A DNA stretch of 64,000 nt, taken from NCBI GenBank assembly GCA_040954595.2, contig CM082595.2, positions 6,262,001 to 6,326,000 of the forward strand, written 5' to 3'. A model generated the notes under the pieces. It worked only from the letters and a program-made list of their open reading frames with translations. It had not been told where the DNA came from and did no database searches. The stretch is from Balanoglossus misakiensis (lineage: Eukaryota > Hemichordata). Below are positions 19,249-32,410 of this stretch, in pieces; the stretch's first letter is position 1, and each line of letters starts with the position of its first letter. A program made the position numbers and the translations under genes.

Positions 19249-22200
19249 TTACCAAACTGTACATTTGTTAGATCTATTCATTGTGCTATTAACTGGACAA
19301 TTGAAGGCATCTGAGAACTCCGGAAAATTTGACAAAGGACCATTACACCTAAAACAGAAGGCAGACGAGATAAAATGCTTAAATTTTGTAAATCCTAAAT
19401 TTTAGAGTCATTTATCGTAAAGCTCTTATTTCCAACATCTTACCATTGGGACCTTACAGGACTAGTCGGTACCTGTACCTGGTACATTGTGTGTCCAATT
19501 GCTTAGAAATTCGGCTTCTAGAGTCCAAGGAGTGTCCTCATTATGATAAGTATAAATTGAAATGAAAATGTAAAAACATTGTGTTTTGGGTTAAATTTTT
19601 TGTGCATACCTGAATCTGCCAGGGCTATGTGCTCCAGTCAGTACCTTGTTCCTGGCACCTTGTTCAGTGTACTTACTGCACCAAATCTGAAAAACAACAA
19701 CCAAATGTATAATTTTAAAAGTCTCCTCCAGTTCTAATCTGGTGGACGAAAGTATACCTTGTCTGGTTGTTTTGCTTACTTTATTAACGAAATGACTGTT
19801 CAAATGAGTGAATGTAAATATTGTGAAGATCATTTGAAACAGATGTTTGAAAAATTTCACAATTTTAGACTGTTGTCATGTACTGATCCAAGACAAGAAA
19901 TATAGACCTGTTATCGAAAAAAAGCAAAAGGGGCAAGCAGGTGCAAGTTGAACAGTGAGGGCGCAATCTCCTTATATAGAAAATTTGACGGCATGGTGAC
20001 TTACCTGACCATAATGAACAAAGAAAAGCTGTTCTTGTGTGAGATCGATTCCAGGAAGTAGTGGTTCATCTTCTCCCCTATCGGCCAGCCACAATTTATA
20101 TCCCTGCCACAAGAAGAAGGTTGAGAATAATTGGATTTCTTTTGACGGCTGAGCATAGTCAATAAGACAGAGGATATAGCATGCTCCGTTGTTTAAATTA
20201 AAAACATGGTCTGTTATAAAATGAATAATGAAATGTCAAATACCCTGTATGCTTCTTTTAAGCCCCCGTTATCTGCTATATTTTCTCCTTGTGTCAGTAT
20301 GCCATTTAGCTGTAAAGTAGATAATTAATAGCCAAATATCAGTTTAGCAATCGCGTATACTTTTTAAGTACTCTGAAATAAACAAAATTCCTCTTTCTAA
20401 TACATAAACACATGTAACATATACATACCTATGTTTGTGCATATACATACATACATACATACATACATACATACATACATACATACATACATACATACAT
20501 ACATACATACATACATGTAAATGAAGATACACTAGGCAGACAGATACACAGAAAGACCAGTGAACATACCGTCATATTACATTCCTCAAACCAATATTCA
20601 TTGTATTGTTCAACGATACACTGGGCTCTCTCCTTGTAAGCTTTCACTGATTGCTCGGTCCACCATTGCTGGACGTTACCATTTTTATCAAATTGCCGAC
20701 CTATTGAAAAATAGAGTATCATTAGTGCATTCGATTTCAGGCCAGTTTCTGTCAATGCTTGAAAGAGTAGTATTCAAATGACCTTGATTTAAAACCAAGT
20801 ATATTGTACCATCTCAGAGCCATCAGTTTTGGTAACTGGAAAAAAATGACATATGGTTGAAATGGTAATACTCACCCCTATCGTCGAATCCATGTGTTAT
20901 TTCGTGACCTATGACTATGCCAATACCACCAAAATTAAGATAACTGTTAAAAGAAAGGAGATGGAAATAGCACATTAAAATTATCTCGATCATCCACAGT
21001 TTTCACTTTCACTTTCCATCAAAACATTCACATTAAAACTTGTAGAACCGTCATTGGATTGACAAACTTGGAGTGCGATACATGTAAACGTATATGTAAT
21101 ATGAATATTGCGATACATGTATATGTACATGTAATATGAACTCCAAAGAGCGGCATTGTAAGGTTCACCAGGCGACTTACTTTGGCGAATGTTTTTGATA
21201 ATACAATTCCTGCATTATTCCGGCTGGTAAAGCTGTAAATTTGAAAAAAAAAAGATGAACCCGAGATTTATCGCTTGCAAATGTCACATCTTCACCGGTA
21301 CGTGTCATGTAAACTTGATAATCTAATAACATAAATTATGCAGCTTATAAATCGACAGATGTTTCTATGCCACAAAACAGGGTTTGAAAGCAGCAAAATA
21401 GAGAGTTTGTATTATTTGAGATACATGCAGATAAATTTGAGAAACTTGTTTTTCTGTTACTGATAATCTTAATGACTTACTGATGTCGTTGTTTGTAAAA
21501 TCATAGAATGCATTTACAACAGCTGGACCAACTCCCCATCTGAAAGAAAACACAAACAGCTGTCAGTCTAATATAGACTTGAATATTTGGTGGTGTGAAC
21601 GTGGATACAGCATTTATATAAAGCGTTAAATATATTAACTTTGTTTATTTATCGTAAAAGTAATGAAAGTGAGGCAACTGAAACAAAAGCAGTGTGTCAA
21701 GTCAGAGAAAATTTGGGGGAAATACGGCCATTCTTTTTATGCTATCAGTCAACTCTGTAGTGCACACAATCTATCTTTTGGTAGAATTGACTGCTCATGC
21801 GTGATAACTTACTCGTGTGGGTCAACAGCTTTTCTCAGATACTCAAAATTCTTCACGGTTCTCGATCTGGCGTATTGACGGTGGTTTCCAAAGTGATCGG
21901 TTGGAGAAAAGTCAAACTGCAATTACAGGAATGAAAATTATGGTGCCATGCATGTAAAGAGAAAAGGTTTTGTCCAGACAGTTTAAAAGAGGGTATTTGA
22001 ATCAATTACATACAGCTGTATACGTACATACATACATACAATTAAAGAATAAATAAATAAATAAAATAAACATACATACATACATACATACATACATACA
22101 TACATACATACATACATACATACAACACATACATACATACATACATACATACATACATACATACATACATACATACATACATACATACATACATACATAC

Positions 22201-25200
22201 ATACAGACATACATACAGACATACATACAGACACACATACACGTCTGTTTATAAATTTCAATAGCTAAAAAGGCACGTACACTTTTGTAGTAGTCATTCA
22301 ACTCATCATTGTCTTCAATCCAATCTGGGTACCCGATCTTTCGAAGCATTGCCCAGACCTAGTAAGATACAAAGTACAAAATACTATTTAGGCTAATGTT
22401 GTTTCTCAGTGTAGCATGAACCATATTATTCACACCAATCAATTTGCATCATTTGAATAAGGAGCATATTCTACTTAAATATAAGCGGACTGTTAGTGTA
22501 AGCATCACAGATTAATTGTATACTTTTGTAAAATTGTTTGAGCTGTGGTATGCAATATAGACACACCTACACAGACAGACAGACAGAAACACACACACAG
22601 ACAGACACATATAAGTATCTCTATCACTCTCTCACATACTACTGTCTCTTTCTACATTGACATTTCTCTCTCAATCATAGTAAATACCTTCTCCTTGGCA
22701 ACAGTTTTAGTATCTTGATCCATCCATGTTGACTCGTCAATCATACCGACAAATGCTTTTTGGATGTAATCAATCATTTTGTTGGCCTGTGCAATTGGCA
22801 AAAGTAAGACAGAAATGAGTTAACAGCATTGTAACTGAGTAGAATAGTCTCCAAATCATATACGTCGATTGTTCAGAGACATATAGTCACAGTCTCTTCA
22901 AAATATTTATGGGTATAGGTACATTACAGGTGATTGCAAGAATACATGTAGATTTACAAGTCCTACACTCACACTTTCTTTGCTTTCCCCATCATAATGA
23001 TCAGCAACAAACATCCTTCCTGTGGCAAACCGCATCACACCGTTGATGTGATTCAGACACGACTCATTTCGGGGTTGTTCGGCTCGGGTTCCGAAAACGA
23101 CCGAGGAGTACTCCATCATTGTGTTCCTGAATTCCGAACTGAGCTGTGAAACCATCGACGTGATCGCTCGCCAAATGACATAATTAGCAACCGTCCTGCA
23201 AAATAACCCAGGGGCAGTTACATTTTTTCGTTTGACACCAACAGAAGCAAAATGAAACAGATTCATGAGAATGGCATTGCTAAATGTCTCACAGAGACGT
23301 TCACTCAGATGTCTGTCAGATGAATATCTGTGGCATGTTTTATCAAATTTGGTGCAATAATTTTGGAATTATACCACTTATTATAAAAGTGCACTAAATA
23401 TGCATGCACTATTCCAGTTTGTTGACAAGATACTGCAACTAAATTTGGTGTATTACACGTGAATACTTCACCAAAGTTGGCTCATAAACTCAGAAAATTC
23501 TTAGTGTGTTTTAAACTGGATGCAAGTAGGTGATTACCTTGGGTTAGTGTCAGCAACCAATGCCATGACTTTCTTGATATAAACTGGCTCATGGACAACA
23601 ACCTCGTCTGTTGACCCCACTATTACATAGTTTAAAACGTTGTTGATGTAATTGAACCAATTTATCTGTGCATACAAAAATTAAAGGAAAGTCATGCAGA
23701 TAATGGCAAGGAGTTTGGTTCAGTGATATACCAAAACAGGAGAGAGGTTGCGTTTTTCTGAATTTTAGAACCTGTTTAAATTTACGGTGACCTTAGCTTT
23801 ATATACCTATCCCAGGTGTTATAACTCTTATTAAAGGGACAAAGTCTCTCTCTCTCAGGCCTTTTTCCATTAATTATGTTTGATACAAGATACCTTTCAT
23901 GTTATTCTACATGTGGATATATAGGGAATCAACATTCAACGACACACAACTTCCATTCCGTTTGTAGGATATGAGATTTAAATTCCAGCCAAAATGAATA
24001 AATGGTCAACACCTATTATTCATTTTGGCAAGTTTTTCACTCTCGTGTCTGCAAGTTGGATGGAAGTTGTGTGTGGTTGAACATTGATTCACTATATATC
24101 CACATGTAGAATAACATAAACGGTGTTTTGTATCAAACATAATTAATGAAAAAAGGGCAGCAAGAGAGAGACTTTGTCCCTTTAAGCGAAATCAGACATA
24201 TAGGACATTGTTAGACAAGAAGTTTATTGAATCACTCACCACACAGGCCAGTTGAATTGGCATTTGCTGTAAATTTTATTAGGAAACAAATGTTTAAATT
24301 TCACATTATGCATTATGTTCAATCAAATGAGTTGTCTCACCTGTGGTACTTCGTGCTGCAGATCCAACAGAGTCATTTTGTTATACAGCCTATCCATGTC
24401 CCGGCGATTTTCTGCTGGCGATGTTAACTGCCAAAATAAATGTTCTTGAATGCAAATACATAAAGCTAGAAGTAGCAACTGCAGCAAATACAACAATATC
24501 CAACATACTGGTTTGCTTTTTCCACGAAATAGATTATCCACTGTCTATTGACATATTCACAAACATGGCCGTTTCTTGAGATCACACTTTGCAAAGCATG
24601 AACCATCTGAAACTTACTTTTTAAAAAAGCAATCATTATAGACTCACATTTGCAATGGCTATTTCGAATTCAACCACTTCCCTCAACTGGGCATCAGCTT
24701 CTGCTTCATCAGCTCCCAGCATGAGAGACACATTCAACATAAATCCGTGGTAAACTTTTAAAAACTGTCAAAAAGTGAAAACAAAATAGTGGAAACCAGT
24801 GAGATTACCTCTCCCTACTCATCGTTTATTTAGACTAAGTGGTCAGATGGAGTTCTGATTGACTACACGTACCATTTTCAGGCATGGACTTGCCTTTCAT
24901 TTCTTAGTTTCAGCGGAGGGAAACACAACCTAATAAACAGCATTATTCGTACATGTACTATCAACAATTTAACAGGACTTCACCTTGACATGCAAATTAG
25001 AGGTGGAAATTAAACAAAGGTAGCAATTGATTGGTATTTTTTCCCTATTCACCGTCAATCATCATATTCATCTTACTTTGTTTTCTGCAATGTCCTGAGT
25101 TCCTTCTAAATAGTAATCTCGACTCGGTAGGGTTGTTGATGCCTGGTCAACCTAGATAGAAGATATATCATAAACAAAAATAGTGATATCACAGCACCAA

Positions 25201-28200
25201 ACATATCTATACAAGAAGCAGGTACTATGCTAATAGGTCTGGTAGATGGATGGGTTGAGTTGGGTATATAGCAGACCACAATCATAAACTCCTCTGAAAA
25301 CCAGGCATTCAATTCGTCATTTCTTCTCTATTATTTTTGCAATGTCCTTTTTATTGAATGTTCCAACAGCTGAATATACTTTTTACAAACTGGCAAAGAC
25401 AAGTGCAATGTTAAAGCAAACATTATCACCATTTTGTGTTAAGTTTTGACATAAATTGGGTTTGTATTAATTTGGGTGAAATGTTTCCCTGGTCACTTGC
25501 ATAGAATTGTGTGTGTATTATGAAAACATGTCTAGTGAGGCAATAGAAAAATTTAACCTGGTGTGTTGACATTAAAAGCATGCAACGGGCAGAATTCGTT
25601 AATGTTATACTGTCACGTTTGAATTACCAGTCACCACAATATTGTTTCATATTTTGTATAATGGTATACCTTCAGAAGATGCCTGGTCGATTCCTTGCTG
25701 TCTGTAGCAACGTAGGTAGAAAAGAGGGCGCTGGTTCCCAGGTCATGGAGTAACTTAGACAACAAGTTTTCAAGGTTGAAATTGTCAGGGTTCCAATTGC
25801 CGCCAGCACTGCTGCCCAGAACAGGCCAACCACCGAGATTCTCGAGTATTTCGATCAAAGGCTCAGCCCCTCGTTGTTCGATGGCGTCTGCGAAATAGAC
25901 AAGAAACGTCAGTACATTCATTGTGCAAACTGCTTATCAAACACAAAAGTGAGACTGAAGTTTGTGCGTTTTTTTACTATAAAAGAATCAAATATACTTG
26001 ACCGACTAGCGGTATAGCCAGTGTGTGTGTAAGCAATACTTACCAAGATCCATACAGGCCCTAAAATTGTTCTTCACGTTCACCATTGCTGCTATGTCTG
26101 TATCTTCGACTGGACTCGACAGTATTTCTATATTGATTGAAGTAGACAAACAAACAAACAAACAAACAAACAATAAAAAAAGTAAACAGTTTGCTCTGAA
26201 ATAACATTAACATGGTGATTTGCTAGAACTGTAAATGTGTAGCAGCCATACTGAACCGTACTTTTAACAAATAAGTGAATAAATAAGTAAATAAGTTATA
26301 TGTACCATTTTACATTGTAAAATCAATAGTAACTATAGAAAGTGGGCATTTCCCTGCTCCCAGTTTTACTTTCTTGTCGATCTGACTAAAGCCACATCTA
26401 TTCTTTATATTTAGAAGCTTCTGTGACCTTGTACATATCAAACATATGCAAAGATCCAATACTTGAATCAGTTATTTTGACACACAATATGAATATTGCT
26501 GTCGAGTTACTGATTGTTGAGCACACAATAATAATTTTCATCACTGGAACTACTATGATAGAACCTACCCAACAGCATATCAATAACTTTTTTCCGAATT
26601 TCATGGAACATGTCGTAACGCGACCGTGCTTTGGGGATTTCGTTCTTTTCATTCCATGATCCACAAACATAATCGAAAAAATTATCACATGGATCAACTG
26701 ATGTATCCATTCTGGCAAATATTTGTTCGGCTGGTAAAGAAAAGAAAAAAGAAAATGTCAAAACGATATCAAACTGTGATACAGAGACAGCTTATGGTTA
26801 ACTGTTAAATATGGACACGCATAATACATATACTGTAAAACATTTAATTTTCGTGAGTTGAAATTTTCGCGATATCGAGAGAGGCCACTGTTTCGCGAGT
26901 ATTAATTTTCGCGTTCTCTTATTTCATTCACTGCATCATTATCTTCAAAAAACAGTTACACGACTTTTTATTTTCATGCTATATTGGCTCTTGCGTATTT
27001 TGCGAAAATTTATTGCTCGCAAAAATAAAGTGTTTTACAGTATCACACGTCACTTCCGCAGGATTTGACCAGCAAGTACTGCAAGAAATCATGTAGTTTT
27101 ATTAGTTATTTACCACAATTAATTTGTTATAATGCAGGGTAACATACACTGAATTAGGAACAGTTGATACTTACCCACGTTTTTGCAGTGGTCTGTAAGA
27201 CAATACCGCTGCAACAGGTTATACTCGTCGTCATTGTCCATAAACCCATCAACTGAAAGACAGTGAAAATCATCGGTGTAAGCTTACACAATACTACCAG
27301 CAATAACCCTTTCTTTTCACTTTTGGACTCTCAGCTTTAGAGTCAGTGACGAGTTTTGATGATCTTCTCAACATGGTTTGTAAGAAACTCTCTACATTTT
27401 GTTGTAACAATATCTATAGCAGGTTTCATTATGATCAATTTTTAAAGGTTCTGGTAAAATGATCCAGGCATTAACTGGGGTGATTAAATGCAGTTTGCAC
27501 TTCTGGCTTTTGAGTGTAATACAGAGGTTGACATGGGATTGCCAAAGTCGTGTCAACTGCCCTACTTTCGACCATAAATCATATTAAACGAGACGCAAGG
27601 ACAGGTATCATGTTTCATGTTCAGTGCGATATAAACATGTACTGTCATGATAAATATACAAAACCTAACTTCCCGTTTACGAATTGTCTTTAAACTGAAG
27701 CGGTTGTCTGTCGCGCCACGTTTGTTTGTTGATAAACATTAGAATTCACCCAAAAATCCCTGAAATTAGATAATTTTCAGAAGGAATGAAGCAGCCCATC
27801 GTAGCGTAGACAGGGCATGACAGCAATTGAAGATCCTAGTAGGTTGTAGCGACTGCAGTTGGGTTTGCGCTGGTATGGGAGGACATATTCTCATCAAAAG
27901 GGACTCCCATGGGGCGGGATGACCCCTTCCCTTTAAGGCCAAAATAACACCGACGAAAGTACGGAAATTCTTTTGCCAAATGATGCCCAAGGATGGCATT
28001 CTTTCTTAGTCTATAAACCTTACATTATCTGCAATTTGGAATGTTACTGTTTGCCATGGTCCTTCAAAACAATGAGATTATAACGAAATTATGCTGAAAG
28101 CAGAAAACTCCGACACATGAACCTAATCGTTTCTATACAAATAAGCCAGCATTCACAATTTTCTGAGAAAACTGCAATTGGGTTAGTTTAAAATAGTATA

Positions 28201-29792
28201 ATATCTGTCACAGATAAAGTTACAGACAAATACAAAAGGTCAATGGCATACAACGTCTTAGGTCACAACAATGGTTAGTTAGATAACAGTTCCCAATAAA
28301 CTGCACACAAGTTCTTAAGCACACAATTTAGATAGGATTATGTCCCAAGTATTTTGTACCCAGTGTAAAAGTCATGTTGTGTACCATCAGTTTCGTACAC
28401 GGATGCCATTGTCTTTAAATGTGTTGCTTATCAATTAAAGAGACAAAATATATATACATCACTAACTTCCTGTATAATTTAGATGTAAAAAAATAAAATG
28501 AAATGTTGTATTATCGAAACGTCGATTGATTCATGTTGACCGGTATGGAGCAAGTTGTTGTGCAACTCTAAATTGCATATTTTCCCCATGGGCCAGTTTG
28601 GCACATTTTGTATAGATTGAAAGACATTTTCTTGGGCGTACATACCGGCTTCAAAAATCGAGTCATGTACTCGCATAAAACGACGTCGACGAGTTAAATA
28701 ATATTCTTACAAGAACATTCAGTTCACTGTCGAAACATCACATCGGTTGACACGCGAGATAAAAGGCAAACCAGAAGGTTAAATGTTGAGGTTAAGCGAA
28801 GGTTTCAGATTGACCGCACTTTTATAGCAAACATGTGGCACATCGATCTTGAAACCCCATCAGGGTCTGGCTCTCGTAAAAAGGTCGACTGATCTTGTCA
28901 GAATACCAGCCACCAAACCAGAAATCTTCTGACCAAATGAACGATGACGCATTTTATGCTTCTTTGTTGTCATGGATATATAGCACCAAGTGAGGTGTAA
29001 CACCAATTTGAACAACATATTTTGAACAATTTCGAATTTGACACAATTTTTATGTCTCATTCAAAATTTTCGCAATGACCCCAAAATTTTATTAGCAATT
29101 TTAAGAGGGTATAGCCTTGAGCAAAATGTGAGAGAAAGTTTAAGGCCTTCTTTTCGAGGCACATTCCACTTGAACGACGTTATATTCACATTAAACGTCA
29201 CACGTTTCTACTCACTCCCTGTACTACAGCGACAGTGTTCTGTCTGTTCAACTTCTTTACCCAAGCCAATGCAAAAACTTTAAAACACAGGAAATTTACT
29301 TAAAATATAATAATTGAGGCACTCCAAATTTGTTTCAAGTGAAATATTTACCATGACAGGTAAAGGGCATATTTGCATAAAATGATAGCAGAAAACATTG
29401 TCCGGTGTCAAGCAAACTCAAGATTTCCATTTTGCTTCCAAACCTTCCAAACTGGGTTTGTTGATAGCTTTCCATCTAATTTTGGCTCTGAGATTCTCCG
29501 AATATTAATGCACAGTGCAGTGTCACCATTCGAAAATTTGTCCGCGGGGACTACGAAAACTAAAATGCGAGAGAGAGAGAGATTGCACGTTGACAATGTT
29601 TGTGAAGATTAATGATCATCAAAGAGCAATGTAATCTGACCTGTTGTATCAGTTTTATCTCCTCTTACCTTCGTTATCGTACTCTTCAGAACTGGCACTC
29701 CAAAGCACGGCTTTGCTGCTCACGTTAGCGGCCAAACACAGGATCAAACAGCCGATAAGAAGCACATGTCCAACCAACTTGCGACCCATCAT
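19249..29792 (-). CDS. M13 family zinc metallopeptidase (neprilysin/ECE-like)
   Basis: Twenty-one phase-consistent exons, 5' to 3': 29792-29669, 27252-27175, 26730-26569, 26127-26044, 25887-25670, 25151-25077, 24764-24648, 24427-24341, 23665-23538, 23195-22973, 22786-22688, 22358-22281, 21916-21813, 21539-21481, 21232-21181, 20943-20876, 20700-20570, 20309-20244, 20103-20005, 19686-19610, 19348-19249 (TAA). The 742-aa length fits the family. Motifs: [14 protein letters not shown] near residue 105; NAFY (535-538); HEITH (576-580, zinc His576 and His580, catalytic Glu577); ENIADNGG (638-645, zinc Glu638); HSPGRFR (704-710); C-terminal CTVW. Residues 8-21 are hydrophobic after only MMGRKLVGH, so it is a signal peptide or very short anchor; several N-x-S/T sites fit a secreted or surface enzyme. 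Family role: degrades or processes peptide hormones. Catalytically intact; the natural substrate is unknown. Confidence 0.96.
20443..20516 (+). repeat. (TACA)n microsatellite
   Basis: About 18 units in the M13 intron between exons 20,700-20,570 and 20,309-20,244. Cys-Met-Tyr-Val reading frames through it on the minus strand are artefacts. Confidence 0.95.
22071..22242 (+). repeat. (TACA)n microsatellite, interrupted
   Basis: About 40 units with one CAAC interruption and TACAGACA variants at the right. It ends 38 bases from the splice donor of the M13 exon 22,358-22,281. Confidence 0.95.
22561..22611 (+). repeat. (CAGA)/(CA) microsatellite
   Basis: Short mixed ACAGACAG and ACACAC tract in an M13 intron. 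Confidence 0.8.
23831..24185 (+). repeat. Foldback repeat, family A, full-length copy
   Basis: 355 bp, ends TTAAAGGGACAAAGTCTCTC and the complement. Each arm has the ATGTGGATATATAG word and the ACACAACTTCCAT word; the arms pair along nearly the whole length. No open frame; a non-autonomous MITE or foldback element. Other copies are at 3478-3757, 17,941-18,124 and 60,937-61,229. It lies in an M13 intron. Confidence 0.85.
26149..26172 (+). repeat. (CAAA)n microsatellite
   Basis: Six CAAA units close to the acceptor side of M13 exon 26,127-26,044. Confidence 0.85.
26831..27042 (+). repeat. Palindromic MITE, family B copy 3
   Basis: 212 bp, same ends (TACTGTAAAACA, TGTTTTACAGTA) and interior as 5868-6083. 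It lies in M13 intron 2. Confidence 0.85.
27690..27936 (-). repeat. MITE-like repeat, family F copy 2
   Basis: Inverted copy of 1886-2120. It keeps TCGCGCC, GTTTGTTGATAAACATT, GAAGATCCTAGTAGG and TGGTATGGGAGGACATATTC. It lies in the large M13 intron 1 (27,253-29,668); the rest of that intron shows no recognised feature. Confidence 0.75.
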
Positions 29793-29956
29793 TGTTTCGG
29801 CTTAAGTTCCACAACCTGTGTTTGAAGCAACGAATCGTGTCAATTTGTGGCTCACTGGAGCTCAAGCAGCAACTAACACCCAGGCAAAGTTTTAATTTCA
29901 CCCTTCCGAATAATCGCTGTGAACAAATTACAGCTTGTGCGTACGTTTAATAGCAA

Positions 29957-29974
29957 TACGTCATAAATACGTCA
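29957..29974 (-). promoter_or_regulatory. Paired CRE-like sites upstream of the M13 gene
   Basis: Two TGACGTA words on the minus strand (29,974-29,968 and 29,963-29,957), 11 bp apart, about 165 bases upstream of the ATG. TGACGT is the CREB/ATF core. A TATTTAT word lies between them. Confidence 0.4.
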
Positions 29975-32006
29975 AGAGCGCTTAAAACATAATGCATAAA
30001 CCACATGTCATTACTGATTACTTTTTGGCGACAGTTGGGCTTTTTGTTTAAAGTTGCCGAATGGATGATGGATCGCGGCAAAATAATTTGACATGCCAGT
30101 GTCTGACAGGGTGGCTGTGTGGCACGTCCACCGGTGGCAGATCTAGAGGTACGAGGTAACAGTGTGCCATTTTAAAAGAAATTGCAGTTTTGTTCTATTT
30201 TTTCCTAGGCCCTGAAAGGGTTTTAACAGAGACAGCGACAAAATATTGTTTATGTTATCGAGATGCACCAACTCTATTATACAATTTGTATAAAGAATAA
30301 AGAATAACTGTATCTTTAATGGAAATGTCATAAGTCTGGCTGATGATACTAAAAACAGTTCAGGAAACAAAGATGACAGCTCTTTTGAACAGATGGATGT
30401 CGACATTGTTTGAAAGGGGTCTCGTCAGGTCTATCCGTCGACACTGGTTCGAACGTTGACGCCTAACTCTGTCAATATTTAAAACTCATCACTGCCAACT
30501 GTTGGCCATTAATCATTGCGTTAGTTTTATAGTGTGAAGAAAGTACATGCACACATTAGAGTGTCTTGCGTGGTTTGATCATAGATACTAGAAAGTCTAC
30601 TGTAAATGGTTTGATTTAGGTCCACTCCGGACCTTTCATAATCCTGTTGCGTTCAGGGAGCCCAGTTGGTACAAGTTTACTTGATTAGAAGTTTGATTTA
30701 AGGCTTACAAGCTGGTGATTTACCGATTTCATGATACTCACCTTAATTTTCAAATTAACCCACACAAATACTGGAGTTTCCAGGCCTTTCTGTTCTCCAG
30801 GGCACTCCTGAGAACAATCTTCAAGTCGGCTGACATAAACTCCGTACCAGTGTGCTACGGTCGCAGGGGAGTCAAGATGGGTCACACCAAATAAACATGT
30901 GTGAGACTTTGAGCTTAGGCCGAGTTTACTCTAAGATATCCCACTTGTTGTCTTCGTTTCTCTCACATCAGTTTCACGGAAACCCATCTTTTGATTAGTC
31001 GCGTAACACATTCATAGAAGTTCTAAAACAAGAGGAAAGGGATACGTTCACAGTGGAACTGACCGACAGGAATCGTATTTCATTAAAAAAAGGGGCATGC
31101 GTTGTAGAAACTGAAGACTCACTTTGCGTGTACTACAAATTTGGCTTGTGTCGTGACGTGCAACAATGCAGTTATTTAGTGTGGCCGATTGCTTTATCAT
31201 ATGGGAGATAATCAAATTAGTCATGAAGACAATAGCTGAACCAGTAACCTCGAACCAATCTGCTTCTGTCAATGCGCATCACGATTTCAGGCCCCATCGC
31301 TGGGGAAGTAACGTGGACGCTATACCGATTCACCCCGATTTCGAAGGTCTGGGTGGTAGATAAATATTTTGTTCACGAGAGTTTAATTTAGTGGCGATCA
31401 CAACCGGAGATCGCCTGGGCAGATTAGGCTGGGACAGTGGAGTTTGCTTATAGTGTTAATGCAACAGTAATATCTGATGCTGCGTAACGTGTGTTGACAA
31501 TGAGTTTGTCATCTGTAGTAAGATTGTTGGATGTTCTCTCCTGGCTAATTTATGTTCAATTATCTCGTGTGATCACGAGCTGTTGACAAACTTTGATCTG
31601 TGTATTCAGTTAATAGTGATACCATCAGCAAGTTCATGTTTTGATAGGACAGGCAAACGACAGATGTAGAATGCTGATTACCATAACGAAAGATTGCAGA
31701 AGCTGAATTTTCAATGCTACTGTTGCCAGGTTGCTTATTGCTACTGTAGTTGTAAACCTAAACGCAAACAAAAACATATTAGAAATCAAAAAGGCAAATA
31801 AGTTAAATATAAGTTCAATAATGTATAGTTTGTTTTCACGCAATGGTGAAATTCTAAAATAATACACATCTTCAGAGCTTCGAATTGTTAAAAAGGTTTA
31901 CAGACTTTAACATGAAGTACTGTACATCAATGTGTTGCATGAGTCTAGAGACGTGGTGAGAGAGGGGGCATGTACGAGTTAAAGAACACAGATATCACAG
32001 ATAATG

Positions 32007-32410
32007 TTATTTTACAATTTCCTGTTGGCTGAGTTTCGTAATGACAGGGCACATGGCAAATTACCCTGGTGGCGAATTTTGTGATGATTGTGGCCAAATT
32101 AGGAACCATTTAAATATCATTTTAATAGTAGAAAGTTTCTCGTGATTAAAAAAGCTTCTGATAAGTGAGAGGGTATTTGAGGGCTATTGAGGACTTGTCC
32201 GAAAATACGAACGTCACTGCAGATTATTATTTTACAATTTCCTGATGCAGCGTTTTGTGAAGTGATTGCTGCCACATTACAAAAGGAATTATAATAATGG
32301 TGAAGGAAGAGTGTCTAATAATAGAGACGGTTATTAGGGACTCAAAAGAAATACATTATTTTACAATTTCCGTATGCAGAACCTTTGTGAAGATGATTAT
32401 GGACATGGAA
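32007..32410 (+). repeat. Degenerate tandem repeat, about 130-210 bp period
   Basis: Three units begin TTATTTTACAATTTCC (near 32,009, 32,226 and 32,355), followed by a TGCAG-like word and TTTGTGAAG(A/T)GATT. Spacing is uneven, so the units have gained or lost sequence. Confidence 0.6.

Noticed and set aside
22002-22349. Cys-Met-Tyr-Val repeat protein
   Set aside because: Translation of the TACA microsatellite joined to a true M13 exon; the same holds for 20,344-20,755.
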